Source: Calothrix sp. NIES-2100
Lineage (GTDB): Bacteria > Cyanobacteriota > Cyanobacteriia > Cyanobacteriales > Nostocaceae
NCBI RefSeq assembly: GCF_002368195.1
Contig: NZ_AP018178.1
Span: forward strand, 3,368,791-3,432,790
DNA: 64,000 nucleotides
Reading direction: 5' to 3'
The number at the start of each line of letters is the position of its first letter. Position 1 is the first letter of the stretch. Positions 17,811 through 26,262 of this stretch are shown here, one piece after another. A program made the position numbers and the translations under genes. The notes beneath the pieces are model-generated. The model saw nothing but the letters and a program-made list of their open reading frames with translations. It was not told the DNA's origin and did no database searches.

Positions 17811-18908
17811 ATGTCAGTTTTAGCAGCGATCGCAGTTTTGGCTGTTTTGATCTTGGTACACGAACTAGGACATTTCATTGCAGCACGTTCTCAGGGCATT
17901 CATGTTAACCGGTTTTCTTTAGGTTTTGGCCCGGTTCTTTGGAAATACCAAGGTACAGAAACCGAATATGCTATCCGCGCTTTTCCTTTGGGTGGCTTTG
18001 TTGGCTTTCCCGATGATGATCCAGATAGCGATATTCCCCCCAATGACCCAAATCTGCTGCGTAACCGTCCTATATTAGACAGAGCGATCGTCATCAGTGC
18101 GGGTGTGATCGCAAATTTAATATTTGCCTATTTGCTGCTGGTGGGACAAGTTAGTTTTGTTGGTATCGGACAAGCCAACCAACCTGGCGTGTTAATCCAA
18201 CAGCTAGCACCAGAAGTTAGTTCTGTAGCAGCAAATGCGGGAATTAAACCAGGAGATGTCATTGTAGCGGCTAATCAAAGACAATTTGGCACTTCTTTGC
18301 AAGAAATAGACGCTTTTAGAGATTTAATTAAAACTAGTGCAGGTAAGTCAGTTCAACTAGAAATTGCCCGTGGTGACCAAAAACTATCGGTAAACGTGGT
18401 TCCAGAAGCCAAATCCAATGGCGGTACCATTGGGATTGGACTTTCTCCCAACGGTAAAGTTGAGCGTCGTCCCATTACTAACCCTGTTGAAGCTTTGTCA
18501 GTGGGTGCTACAGAGTTTCAGCGCATTGTGGTGATGACATTTAAAGGCTTTGGACAACTAATTACCAACTTTGGTGAAACTGCAAGCCAAGTAGCAGGGC
18601 CGATTAAAATTGTGGAAATTGGTGCGAATATTGCCCAAAATGATACAGGCAGTTTGTTCTTCTTTGCAGCACTCATTAGTATTAACTTGGCAATTATCAA
18701 CATTTTGCCTCTACCCGCTTTAGATGGCGGACAACTAGCTTTTCTGTTGATTGAAGGTTTGCGCGGTAAGCCCTTACCTATGCGCATTCAAGAAGGTGTC
18801 ATGCAAACTGGTTTGGTGCTACTGTTAGGACTAGGTATTTTTCTGATCGTTAAAGAAACTACTCAGTTAACCATACAGTTGGAGTGGGTACAAAAATTGT
18901 TCCAGTGA
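17811..18908 (+). CDS. rseP: RIP (site-2) zinc metalloprotease
   Basis: A 365-residue intramembrane protease of the RseP/S2P family that cleaves membrane-bound regulators. The zinc-binding HELGH motif is at residues 17-21 in the first membrane helix. A single PDZ domain (about 125-210, with the GIKPGDVIVAANQ motif) follows. The third zinc ligand is in LPLPALDGGQ (about residue 300). The stop codon overlaps the GTG start of nth, so the two genes are translationally coupled. Confidence 0.92.
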   Translation: MSVLAAIAVLAVLILVHELGHFIAARSQGIHVNRFSLGFGPVLWKYQGTETEYAIRAFPLGGFVGFPDDDPDSDIPPNDPNLLRNRPILDRAIVISAGVIANLIFAYLLLVGQVSFVGIGQANQPGVLIQQLAPEVSSVAANAGIKPGDVIVAANQRQFGTSLQEIDAFRDLIKTSAGKSVQLEIARGDQKLSVNVVPEAKSNGGTIGIGLSPNGKVERRPITNPVEALSVGATEFQRIVVMTFKGFGQLITNFGETASQVAGPIKIVEIGANIAQNDTGSLFFFAALISINLAIINILPLPALDGGQLAFLLIEGLRGKPLPMRIQEGVMQTGLVLLLGLGIFLIVKETTQLTIQLEWVQKLFQ

Positions 18909-19573
18909 CCACTACTCGCAAAGCTGCATCTAAGAAGCAACGGGCGCTAGAAATTCTCAATCGTTTACAGCGTCTTTATCCAGATGCAACTTGCTCTTTG
19001 AACTACTCAACACCTGTGCAGCTATTGGTAGCAACAATACTTTCTGCACAGTGTACTGATGAGCGAGTAAATAAAGTTACGCCAGCTTTATTTACCCGCT
19101 TTCCTGATGCTGAAAGTTTGGCAAATGCTGATTTAGCAGAGTTAGAAGAGTTGGTACGTTCGACAGGATTCTATCGGAATAAGGCTAAGAATATTCAAGC
19201 TGCTTGTCGGATGATTGTTACTGAGTTTAACTCTGTAGTTCCCAACACAATGGAACAGCTATTACGTCTTCCTGGTGTAGCTAGGAAGACGGCTAATGTA
19301 GTTTTAGCTCATGCTTATGGCATTAATGCTGGGGTGACGGTTGATACTCATGTTAAGCGCCTCAGCAATCATTTGGGTTTAACAAAACATACAGACCCCG
19401 TTCACATTGAGCAAGATTTAATGAAGTTATTGCCCCAAGCAGATTGGGAAAATTGGTCAATTCGACTGATTTATCATGGGCGTGCTGTCTGTAAAGCTCG
19501 TTCTCCCTTATGTGTTGCTTGTGAATTAGCTTCTTTGTGCCCAGCGGCTAATAAGCCAACGTCAGTAGGCTAA
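18905..19573 (+). CDS. nth: Endonuclease III
   Basis: Base-excision repair DNA glycosylase/AP lyase for oxidised pyrimidines. Start taken at GTG 18905, which overlaps the rseP stop (GTGA), giving 222 residues; a GTG at 18884 would give 7 more. The helix-hairpin-helix LPGVARKTANVVL contains the catalytic lysine, and the catalytic aspartate is in VDTHVKR. The C-terminal Fe-S loop has the canonical C-x6-C-x2-C-x5-C spacing (CKARSPLCVACELASLC). Confidence 0.92.
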   Translation: MTTTRKAASKKQRALEILNRLQRLYPDATCSLNYSTPVQLLVATILSAQCTDERVNKVTPALFTRFPDAESLANADLAELEELVRSTGFYRNKAKNIQAACRMIVTEFNSVVPNTMEQLLRLPGVARKTANVVLAHAYGINAGVTVDTHVKRLSNHLGLTKHTDPVHIEQDLMKLLPQADWENWSIRLIYHGRAVCKARSPLCVACELASLCPAANKPTSVG

Positions 19574-19670
19574 GCTATAATAGCAGCCCTAGAATTGGTA
19601 GGAATAAAGGCTAAACACCTATCCTAACTGTAGAATGGAAAATGCTGTCTTTAAATAAATTAGAGAATGT

Positions 19671-19973
19671 ATGGCTAAAAAGAGCATGATTGAGCGCGAG
19701 AAAAAACGCGCCAAGTTGGTGGAAAAGTATGCCGATAAGCGGGAAGCATTGCAACTAGAATTTCAAAACGCTGAATCTCCCCTGGAAAAGCTAGAAATTC
19801 ACCGCAAAATTCAACAACTACCCCGGAACAGCGCACCTAGCCGTCGCCGCAACCGTTGCTGGTTGACTGGTCGTCCTAGAGGTGTTTATCGCGACTTTGG
19901 GCTGTCTCGGAACGTACTGCGGGAATGGGCGCACGAAGGTCTGTTACCTGGAGTGGTTAAGTCTAGCTGGTAG
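19671..19973 (+). CDS. rpsN: 30S ribosomal protein S14
   Basis: A 100-residue small-subunit protein of the long, zinc-free form: it lacks the CxxC pairs of the short form. Key motifs are MAKKSMIEREKKR at the start and NRCWLTGRPRGVYRDFGLSR and REWAHEGLLPGVVKSSW at the end. It stands alone downstream of nth, outside the main ribosomal operon, as is usual in cyanobacteria. Confidence 0.95.
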   Translation: MAKKSMIEREKKRAKLVEKYADKREALQLEFQNAESPLEKLEIHRKIQQLPRNSAPSRRRNRCWLTGRPRGVYRDFGLSRNVLREWAHEGLLPGVVKSSW

Positions 19974-20104
19974 TCAATGGTTAATGGTCATTGGTCATTA
20001 GTCATTGGTCATTAGTCAATGGTTAATGGTCATTGGTCATTAGTCATTGGTCATTAGTCATTGGTTATTTACTAAGGACAAATGACAAAGGACAAATGAC
20101 AAAG
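19974..20104. repeat. Heptamer short tandem repeats
   Basis: GGTCATT, AGTCATT and TCAATGG units alternate over about 130 bases, ending in ACAAATG units, between rpsN and the convergent gene at 20106. Confidence 0.92.
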
Positions 20105-20105
20105 A

Positions 20106-20435
20106 TTATTGACCACAACACCGATCAATTCCCAGACTTTCTAAGAGTAGATCGCTGACAGCGTTAGCGATCGCAAACTCTCCATAAAAGCTTTTAGAAA
20201 AATCAAACGCCTGCATCTCTGTGACAATGGCAATTACCAAGGAACCGAGGTCGTTTTCTCCTTCCATACGTTGGCGCATAAAAATCTGGGCGGCGCGTTG
20301 AGCAATTTTTTGATTAACGATTTCTGGAAGAAATTCTGTATCCAGCCATCGCAGCAGGCGTTGTTGTAGCCATTCGCTTTCAAGCTGGGGATTTTCCGAT
20401 GGTGGTAGGGTGATGGGTGGAATTGGTTGTGTCAT
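20106..20435 (-). CDS. Conserved-looking protein of unknown function
   Basis: A 109-residue protein with a proline-rich N terminus (QPIPPITLPPSENP) followed by a mostly helical body (SEWLQQRLLRWLDTEFLPE, QKIAQRAAQIFMRQRMEGENDLGSLVIAIVTEMQ). No signal peptide, membrane helix or catalytic motif can be seen. It has no clear ribosome binding site but is open throughout with plausible codon use. The neighbour aat is divergent. Confidence 0.6.
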   Translation of the reverse strand: MTQPIPPITLPPSENPQLESEWLQQRLLRWLDTEFLPEIVNQKIAQRAAQIFMRQRMEGENDLGSLVIAIVTEMQAFDFSKSFYGEFAIANAVSDLLLESLGIDRCCGQ

Positions 20436-20544
20436 TTTTTTTCAACGCAGAGGAACGCTTTCGGGAAATGTAAAGGAACGCAAAGGATGACTGTTAACAT
20501 CGAATTGCGTTCTGAATCTGGCTTTTTTACTTGTGATCTTCACT

Positions 20545-21120
20545 ATGGAATATGATATCGCTGCGATTATTCAAGGTTATGCTCAAGGCTATTTTCTCAT
20601 GGCTGACGACGATGAGGGATTGGGCTGGTATGGTAGCCGCGATCGCACGTTAATTCCTTTAGATGACAGATTTCGCTATCCTAAATCCCTGCGGCGTGTT
20701 TTGAACCAAGAACGGTTTACAGTGGCAATTAACCGTGATTTTCCGGCGGTGGTGGCAGGCTGTGCTAACCGCGAGACAACTTGGATTTCACGGGAATTAA
20801 AGGAAATTTACTGGCTACTTTACCAGCATGGTTACGCTTATAGTTTTGAAACTTGGCAAGGTGACGAACTCGCAGGCGGAATTTTAGGAATTGCGATCGC
20901 TGGTGCTTTTATTGGCGAATCAATGTTTTACCGCATTCCTGAAGGCTCAAAAGTAGCAATGGTAAAATTGGTAGAGAGATTGCGTCAAAAGCAATTTGTA
21001 CTATTTGACGCACAAATGATGAATCCTCATTTAGAAAGATTTGGCGCTTATCGTATTCAGGATAAAGAATATCAAGCCCTACTCCAGAAAGCGTTGCAAA
21101 GTCCCTGCGATTTCAAGTAA
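20545..21120 (+). CDS. aat: Leucyl/phenylalanyl-tRNA-protein transferase
   Basis: Adds Leu or Phe to N-terminal Arg/Lys of proteins, marking them for the N-degron (Clp) pathway. Start taken at ATG 20545 (MEYDIAAIIQGYAQGYFLMA), giving 191 residues; a GTG at 20533 is in frame. Recognisable family stretches: GLGWYGSRDR near the N terminus, the central ETTWISRELKEIYWLLY, and GESMFYRIPEGSKVAMVKL with the FDAQMMNPHLERFGA end. Slightly shorter than the enterobacterial enzyme, as usual in cyanobacteria. Confidence 0.92.
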   Translation: MEYDIAAIIQGYAQGYFLMADDDEGLGWYGSRDRTLIPLDDRFRYPKSLRRVLNQERFTVAINRDFPAVVAGCANRETTWISRELKEIYWLLYQHGYAYSFETWQGDELAGGILGIAIAGAFIGESMFYRIPEGSKVAMVKLVERLRQKQFVLFDAQMMNPHLERFGAYRIQDKEYQALLQKALQSPCDFK

Positions 21121-21141
21121 GTTCTGTTATTGGCTGTGTGA

Positions 21142-22608
21142 TCAGAAACGGATTTGATTGCGCCCATTTTTCTTAGCCTCTCGAACCTTGTCGCTAGCAC
21201 GCTGCAACAAAGACAGAGGAACATCTTCTTCCATCAGCTCGACAACCCCAAAGCTAGCGGTCATTTGAAACTGCTGACCGTTATAAGCCGTGACGATTTG
21301 CTTACTCAAAGCTAGGCGAATTCGTTCAGCTATCTGACACCCGGTATTGATGTCAGTGTCGGACATGACGATACAAAATTCCTCTCCCCCGTAACGTGTA
21401 ACCCAATCTACTGCTCTCACGCTATTTTTAAGTATTTGTGCAGCCGTTCTCAGAGCTTGATCGCCAGTGGGAAAGCCATAGGTTCGATTCACTTCACCAA
21501 AATTATCCAGATCGAGCAGTACAACTACTAGTGATTGCTTATACTTGTGGGATTTTTCGATCTCACGGGGTAGTAATCTGTCAAGATAGCGGCGATTAAA
21601 AACCTCAGTCAAGCCATCCTGTTCGGCTTCGGCTCGATACTGTTGAGCGAGGCGACTAGCTTTAAGCACCATTTCACTAATCATTCGTTGCGCAGTTACG
21701 CGGATGCGATGCTCAAATTCAGCGATCAGCTTGTCTTGTCCAGCTGCATCTGCGATCGCATCAAATTCCTCAATGGTGACAACTTGGTTGCGTCCCCGTT
21801 GCTTAGCAGCATAAATGCATTGATTGATTTCTTGCCATAGTTGCTCCATCGAAGAATGTCCCTTCATCGGCACTACTCCAAAGCAAGCTGTTAAATGAAC
21901 AAAAGACTTTTCATCAATCTGGAATTTATAATCCTGTAGCTGAGTCTTGAGAAATTCTGCGAAGGCTTTCCCCTGCTCAATATTGCCCAGCATACAAATA
22001 GCGAACTTATCACCCCCTGTGCGAGCAACAATACCTGCTCCGAGTGCGTATTGTTGGAGAATTTGCCCAAATTCCTGCAATAGCTGATCTCCTGCACCAT
22101 GACCATGACGATCATTGATGAATTTGAATCGGTCAATATCTACGTAAATCAAACATACAGGGTCTTGATCTTCCTTCGATGTTAAAAGCTTCAGTGCATA
22201 ATCTTTAAATTTACGAAAATTCGCTATTCCTGTGAGCTTATCAAGGTTTAATGAATGCTTTTGCTGGCTGTGCCAAAAACTGCGCTGTAAACGCCAACCT
22301 ATTTGCTGATCAATTGCTTGGCGTTGACAGGTTTCATCTCCTGGTTCTAACCAATGAAGAGCAGCAGATTCTTGCTCAAGAGTGTCTATTAAAATTACTG
22401 TCGGTAAACCCACAGAGGTATACAAATATTTGATTTGCTCCAGATTTTCAAAAGTTTTGATGTCGAGTACAAGAATGTCAAAACCTTTTGCAGATAAAGC
22501 TGGAGCATCAACTTGAATCCACTCAAACTTGAGGGGAAAATCTTGTGGTTGGGGCAAATCCATCGGACTGCACCAGGCAACTCGTATCACTTGCACCTGT
22601 TCATCCAT
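21142..22608 (-). CDS. Tandem GGDEF protein, probable diguanylate cyclase
   Basis: A 488-residue soluble protein starting at ATG 22608, with AAGG 8 bases upstream. The first about 105 residues resemble a receiver fold but lack clear phosphoacceptor geometry. Two GGDEF domains follow. The first has GGDKF in place of GGDEF and lacks the RxxD inhibitory site. The second has an intact GGEEF with RAVD exactly five residues upstream, the usual product-inhibition site. A helical linker joins them. The likely role is cyclic-di-GMP synthesis by the second domain, with the first as a GTP or dimer regulatory module. Confidence 0.88.
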   Translation of the reverse strand: MDEQVQVIRVAWCSPMDLPQPQDFPLKFEWIQVDAPALSAKGFDILVLDIKTFENLEQIKYLYTSVGLPTVILIDTLEQESAALHWLEPGDETCQRQAIDQQIGWRLQRSFWHSQQKHSLNLDKLTGIANFRKFKDYALKLLTSKEDQDPVCLIYVDIDRFKFINDRHGHGAGDQLLQEFGQILQQYALGAGIVARTGGDKFAICMLGNIEQGKAFAEFLKTQLQDYKFQIDEKSFVHLTACFGVVPMKGHSSMEQLWQEINQCIYAAKQRGRNQVVTIEEFDAIADAAGQDKLIAEFEHRIRVTAQRMISEMVLKASRLAQQYRAEAEQDGLTEVFNRRYLDRLLPREIEKSHKYKQSLVVVLLDLDNFGEVNRTYGFPTGDQALRTAAQILKNSVRAVDWVTRYGGEEFCIVMSDTDINTGCQIAERIRLALSKQIVTAYNGQQFQMTASFGVVELMEEDVPLSLLQRASDKVREAKKNGRNQIRF

Positions 22609-22969
22609 TGATTTTACCTTGATCAACCAATAACTTGAGGATAGGTTTACCAAACACGCAATTATGCTTATATCGATAACTTAAAGTTTAACAACCAAAT
22701 TCAGCGATGACTATCACTATTACAGCCGCACTATCTACTGATGGAAGCTCAAGAGGATGACCAGACTGTGAACAGTGAATAGGGATGATAAATATAGCTA
22801 CGAGAAGATACGTGTATAGAATTTTTTAATAAAATTGGCAGGATTCCTCACAAGTTCCTCAAATTCTTTGCTTATAACATGTTTGACGGAGATGAGCAGC
22901 AGTTAAAAAATTTACTTATCTCCTAGTTAAGTAAAGTTTGACAAAGAGAAAATAAGGGTTGTTAATTTT
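22609..22969. other. Intergenic stretch, nothing further seen
   Basis: About 360 bases between divergent genes, presumably holding the promoters for both. No repeats, RNA or ORFs supported. Confidence 0.4.
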
Positions 22970-23194
22970 ATGAGTAACTACTTGTTTCACGATTCAAAGA
23001 GTCTTGCACAACAAGCAGAAGAATTGGGAAAAAAAGCCGTAAATTTGGGACTGATTCCTTCTTTTAGTGTTCATCATTACTCCGATAGCCCAGAATTTTA
23101 TCTGCCTGACGAACAGACTCCTACTTCTCTCACAGCACCAGAAGCGTACATGAAATTTAAAAAATTAGTTGAAGCTTCTTCATCTAACGGATAA
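22970..23194 (+). CDS. Small soluble protein of unknown function
   Basis: A 74-residue protein, MSNYLFHDSKSLAQQAEELG at the start, followed by a segment rich in His, Tyr and Pro (FSVHHYSDSPEFYLPDEQ) and a helical tail. The upstream AAGGG is about 13 bases from the ATG, so the ribosome binding site is weak. No neighbour on the same strand. The family is not recognised. Confidence 0.5.
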   Translation: MSNYLFHDSKSLAQQAEELGKKAVNLGLIPSFSVHHYSDSPEFYLPDEQTPTSLTAPEAYMKFKKLVEASSSNG

Positions 23195-23362
23195 ACTAAC
23201 CTCCCCAAAATGCAACCTGTTGAACTCCCATGATTGAGCGATCGCATAACTCTGGTAGAAGCGATGTCTACGACGGGCTACGCCTACGCTTTTTTGTTTC
23301 GTTTTGTTATGCTTGCCAGTTGTGGAACTATACTTTTATCAGTGAATATACGGTGAAATATC

Positions 23363-24172
23363 TCAAACTTTTTCTTCTGTAACTAAGGTGAGGCTCACCC
23401 ATTCACCTTTGTCGCTGTAGCTGCGAACCATACGTTGGCGAAGATTTGGCTGGATTAACCAACCCACTTCTAGGATTAAACTTTGGCGTAAATTTACCTT
23501 CAGTGGAGAAGTAGCAGAAGCACCATAAGGTAGCAGTAATACTTGCATCTGCTTTTGCGGATCTTGATCGAAGTGGATGATCGATCCTTTAATAGTGGCA
23601 CTAGAGGTAATTGTGTGTTGACCAAAAGAAAGATGTTGGACAAATCGCCCAGCGTCATCTAATTCTAATTTGAGGGACGTAGGGGTAGTTGTAGGCGATC
23701 GCAAATCTGTATATATTGTTGTAGCTTCACCGCGCCATTCTCCCAACAAATCATTTACCTGTACAGTCGGGCTGGCTGTGGCTTCAGTACCAGCTAAATG
23801 TTCTGGTATCAAGGTGAGTTTGTTGATTTGACCGTTTTTATCAAATAATTGAACTAGCCGCAAACGGCGATTTTCATGAATCAAACCTAATTCCGCGCCA
23901 AATTCGGTAAATGGTGCAAGTTGGATTGAACCTTGGGAAAATGCACCATTTTCAAAAAACAGAGTACTCTTTCCCAGAGAACTGTATTCTAAAACCAAAT
24001 CTTCTTGTCCTTGACGGCAAACAATCTGGCGGATTGTCTGATTATCGTTCAGCCCTTCCAGAGAAACAACACTTTTGATATCTTCCAGCAGTTCACCTTG
24101 AGGAGAGAAGCGAATGAATGAACCTTCCCATACACCAAGGTTTTGCAGCAAACTTTCCCATTGAGATGTCAT
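23363..24172 (-). CDS. DUF3598-family lipocalin-like protein
   Basis: A 269-residue protein starting at ATG 24172; an upstream in-frame ATG would add 9 residues encoded by heptamer repeats. MTSQWESLLQNLGVWEGSF and an internal second unit (VNDLLGEWRGEATTIYTDL) show two similar beta-barrel halves, as in DUF3598 proteins, which are predicted lipocalin-like. Some relatives are bilin-lyase-like, but no cysteine or catalytic motif allows a precise role. It lies just downstream of ftsX on the same strand, separated by heptamer repeats. Confidence 0.72.
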   Translation of the reverse strand: MTSQWESLLQNLGVWEGSFIRFSPQGELLEDIKSVVSLEGLNDNQTIRQIVCRQGQEDLVLEYSSLGKSTLFFENGAFSQGSIQLAPFTEFGAELGLIHENRRLRLVQLFDKNGQINKLTLIPEHLAGTEATASPTVQVNDLLGEWRGEATTIYTDLRSPTTTPTSLKLELDDAGRFVQHLSFGQHTITSSATIKGSIIHFDQDPQKQMQVLLLPYGASATSPLKVNLRQSLILEVGWLIQPNLRQRMVRSYSDKGEWVSLTLVTEEKV

Positions 24173-24185
24173 AGGTATTTGTCCT

Positions 24186-24265
24186 TTGTCAGTTGTCATT
24201 TGTCATTTGTCATTTGTCATTTGTCCCATGAAATTTGACTATTGACCAATGACCAATGACCATTG
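24186..24265. repeat. Heptamer short tandem repeats
   Basis: GTCATTT units, then GACCAAT units, between the ftsX stop and the DUF3598 gene start. Confidence 0.9.
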
Positions 24266-24266
24266 A

Positions 24267-25169
24267 CTAAGTTCTAGCAAAACGTCGGACAGCAAATAAA
24301 CTGCCAATTAATCCTACAGTTGCACCAAAGCTGAGGAGAATCAAGGGTAATAATAAAATTTGTATGGGTGTGAGTTGTAAACCTTGACTAATAAATTGAA
24401 TAAATTCAGGCTGGTTGGCTAGCAGGTTTTTGAGAAACTGTTGAATGAGAGTAATAAAACTCCAAGCGATCGCCCCACCCAATACGCCAAAAGTTATACC
24501 TTGTAAAATAAACGGTAAGTAAATCCAAGCAGTAGTTGCACCAACTAATTGCATGATTTCAATTTCTTGTCTGCGCGCCATCACAATCAGGCGGATGGTA
24601 ATGCTAGTGACAGCGATCGCAGTTAAGGTAAGAATAACGGTAATTGTCAAGCTAATCCAGTTCAAACCTTTACGCAACTGGGCGATCCGTTGAACAACTT
24701 CATCAATATACTGGACTGTACTCACTCCTGGTAACTTAGCCAACTGGGTTGCTAAATTGGGCACAGCTTGAGAATTACGTGCTTTGACCTTGATTTCATC
24801 AACTAGGGGATTTCCTCCTAACTGCTCATTAGCACCTTCAATATCAGAAATTCTCAGTTCTGTAACTAACTTACTCCAAGCTTGCTCTTTGGTGATGGTT
24901 TTCGTGGCTACCACCTCTGGCATATTTGTTACCAATGGTTCAAGGCTGGCGGCTGATATCCCAGAATCAAGATAAACTGATACTTCCATTTGGCTACCAA
25001 ACTGGTAAAGCAGTTGTTCTAATTGCCAGGAAGTTTGTAAACTCATACCAAATAAAAATAGCAACACTGTCACAGTGCTAACAGCTGCCCAATTCATCCA
25101 ACCCCCGCGCAGCAAGCCGAGGAAAGTTTCTTTTAGCAGGTAGTCAAACTTCGTGAAAAATTTCAACAC
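24267..25169 (-). CDS. ftsX: Cell-division ABC-type permease FtsX
   Basis: A 300-residue membrane protein with four helices (about 24-45, 174-198, 220-245 and 270-292) and a large extracytoplasmic loop (about 50-165, SQMEVSVYLDSGISA...), the FtsX topology. FtsX works with the ATPase FtsE to activate peptidoglycan hydrolases at the septum. No ftsE lies next to it, which is usual in cyanobacteria where the genes are separated. Confidence 0.88.
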   Translation of the reverse strand: MLKFFTKFDYLLKETFLGLLRGGWMNWAAVSTVTVLLFLFGMSLQTSWQLEQLLYQFGSQMEVSVYLDSGISAASLEPLVTNMPEVVATKTITKEQAWSKLVTELRISDIEGANEQLGGNPLVDEIKVKARNSQAVPNLATQLAKLPGVSTVQYIDEVVQRIAQLRKGLNWISLTITVILTLTAIAVTSITIRLIVMARRQEIEIMQLVGATTAWIYLPFILQGITFGVLGGAIAWSFITLIQQFLKNLLANQPEFIQFISQGLQLTPIQILLLPLILLSFGATVGLIGSLFAVRRFART

Positions 25170-25181
25170 ACAATATTTGTC

Positions 25182-25245
25182 AATAGTCAGTTGTCAATAG
25201 TCAATGGTCAATAGTCATTTGTCATTTGTCAATAGTCATTTGTAA
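25182..25245. repeat. Heptamer short tandem repeats
   Basis: GTCAATA, GTCAGTT and GTCATTT units upstream of ftsX. The neighbouring 25295-25345 holds CCTAGCCCCTAATCC-type repeats. Both lie in the 235-base gap between ftsX and def, which must carry divergent promoters. Confidence 0.88.
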
Positions 25246-25404
25246 AAGGGAACTCTTAACAGGGCAGAATGCGTGAATTTTGAATTGTTTGTCTCCCTAG
25301 CCCCTAATCCCTAGCCCCTAGTCCCTAATTCCTAACCCCTAGTCCCTAGCCGATTGATAGAATTAAACTAGTAGGAATTTTCATAATCTAGCCGATAAGG
25401 AATC

Positions 25405-25968
25405 ATGCCCTCCGAAATTGCTGTCGAGAAAAAAAAGTTAAAAAATCCTCCGTTGGAACTGCACTATTTAGGCGATCGCGTTCTTCGTCAACCAGCAAAG
25501 CGCATTACCAAAATAGATGATGAACTGCGCCAGCTGATACGCGAAATGCTGCAAACCATGTACAGCAAAGATGGGATAGGTTTGGCTGCACCCCAAGTGG
25601 GAGTTCATAAACAACTAATTGTTATGGACTTAGAACCAGATAACCCAGCTAATCCACCACTGGTATTGATTAACCCCACCATTAAACAGGTGAGCAAAGA
25701 AATCTGCGTTGCCCAAGAAGGCTGTTTGAGCATTCCCAACGTTTATCTGGATGTGAAGCGCCCGGAAACCGTGGAAATTTCCTATAAAGATGAATATGGC
25801 CGTCCTAAGACATTAAAAGCTAATGACTTACTCGCACGCTGCATTCAGCATGAAATGGATCACCTCAATGGCGTGGTATTTGTAGATCGCGTGGATAATT
25901 CCTTGACTTTGGCACAGGAACTATCTAAAAATGGCTTCTCGTATCAAGCGGTGAAACCTGTAGCATAG
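25405..25968 (+). CDS. def: Peptide deformylase
   Basis: Metalloenzyme that removes the formyl group from new polypeptides. All three motifs are intact: GIGLAAPQVG (57-66), EGCLS (105-109, metal-binding Cys) and HEMDH (149-153, two metal ligands and the catalytic Glu). Length 187 residues. A small membrane-protein gene follows 12 bases downstream and is probably co-transcribed. Confidence 0.95.
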   Translation: MPSEIAVEKKKLKNPPLELHYLGDRVLRQPAKRITKIDDELRQLIREMLQTMYSKDGIGLAAPQVGVHKQLIVMDLEPDNPANPPLVLINPTIKQVSKEICVAQEGCLSIPNVYLDVKRPETVEISYKDEYGRPKTLKANDLLARCIQHEMDHLNGVVFVDRVDNSLTLAQELSKNGFSYQAVKPVA

Positions 25969-25980
25969 GGTGTTCTCATA

Positions 25981-26184
25981 GTGTATTTAACTCCAAAAAG
26001 CGGTTTATTTCTAGCGGGTTCTTGTGTAAGTGCGATCGCGGCTGTCGGTTCGGTTTTTGAACTCAGTTACGGACAACCAGATTTAGGCTTCCAAGCCACG
26101 GCTATTATCCTAATCTTAAGCATTCCACTCACAGGATTATTTTTCTTTGCCGCAGTGAGGGACGCACGGGATAACATTAAATAA
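25981..26184 (+). CDS. Small two-helix membrane protein
   Basis: A 67-residue protein with a GTG start 12 bases after the def stop. Two hydrophobic segments (about 7-28 and 37-58) with a short loop containing FELSYGQPDLGF and a charged C terminus (RDARDNIK). Probable membrane location. The family is not recognised beyond similar small proteins I expect in cyanobacteria. Confidence 0.65.
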   Translation: MYLTPKSGLFLAGSCVSAIAAVGSVFELSYGQPDLGFQATAIILILSIPLTGLFFFAAVRDARDNIK

Positions 26185-26197
26185 GCATCAGGTACAT

Positions 26198-26262
26198 AAA
26201 AAGGCAAAGGGATGAATGAATATCACAAAATTCATCCTTTTGCCTTTTATTTTTTATTTTTT
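26198..26262. terminator. Strong terminator after def and the small membrane gene
   Basis: AAAAGGCAAAGGGATGAAT pairs with ATTCATCCTTTTGCCTTTT around a short loop, followed by a T-rich tract on the + strand. On the minus strand the same hairpin follows the WD40 gene stop (26254) and has four Ts after it, so it may work in both directions. Confidence 0.82.
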
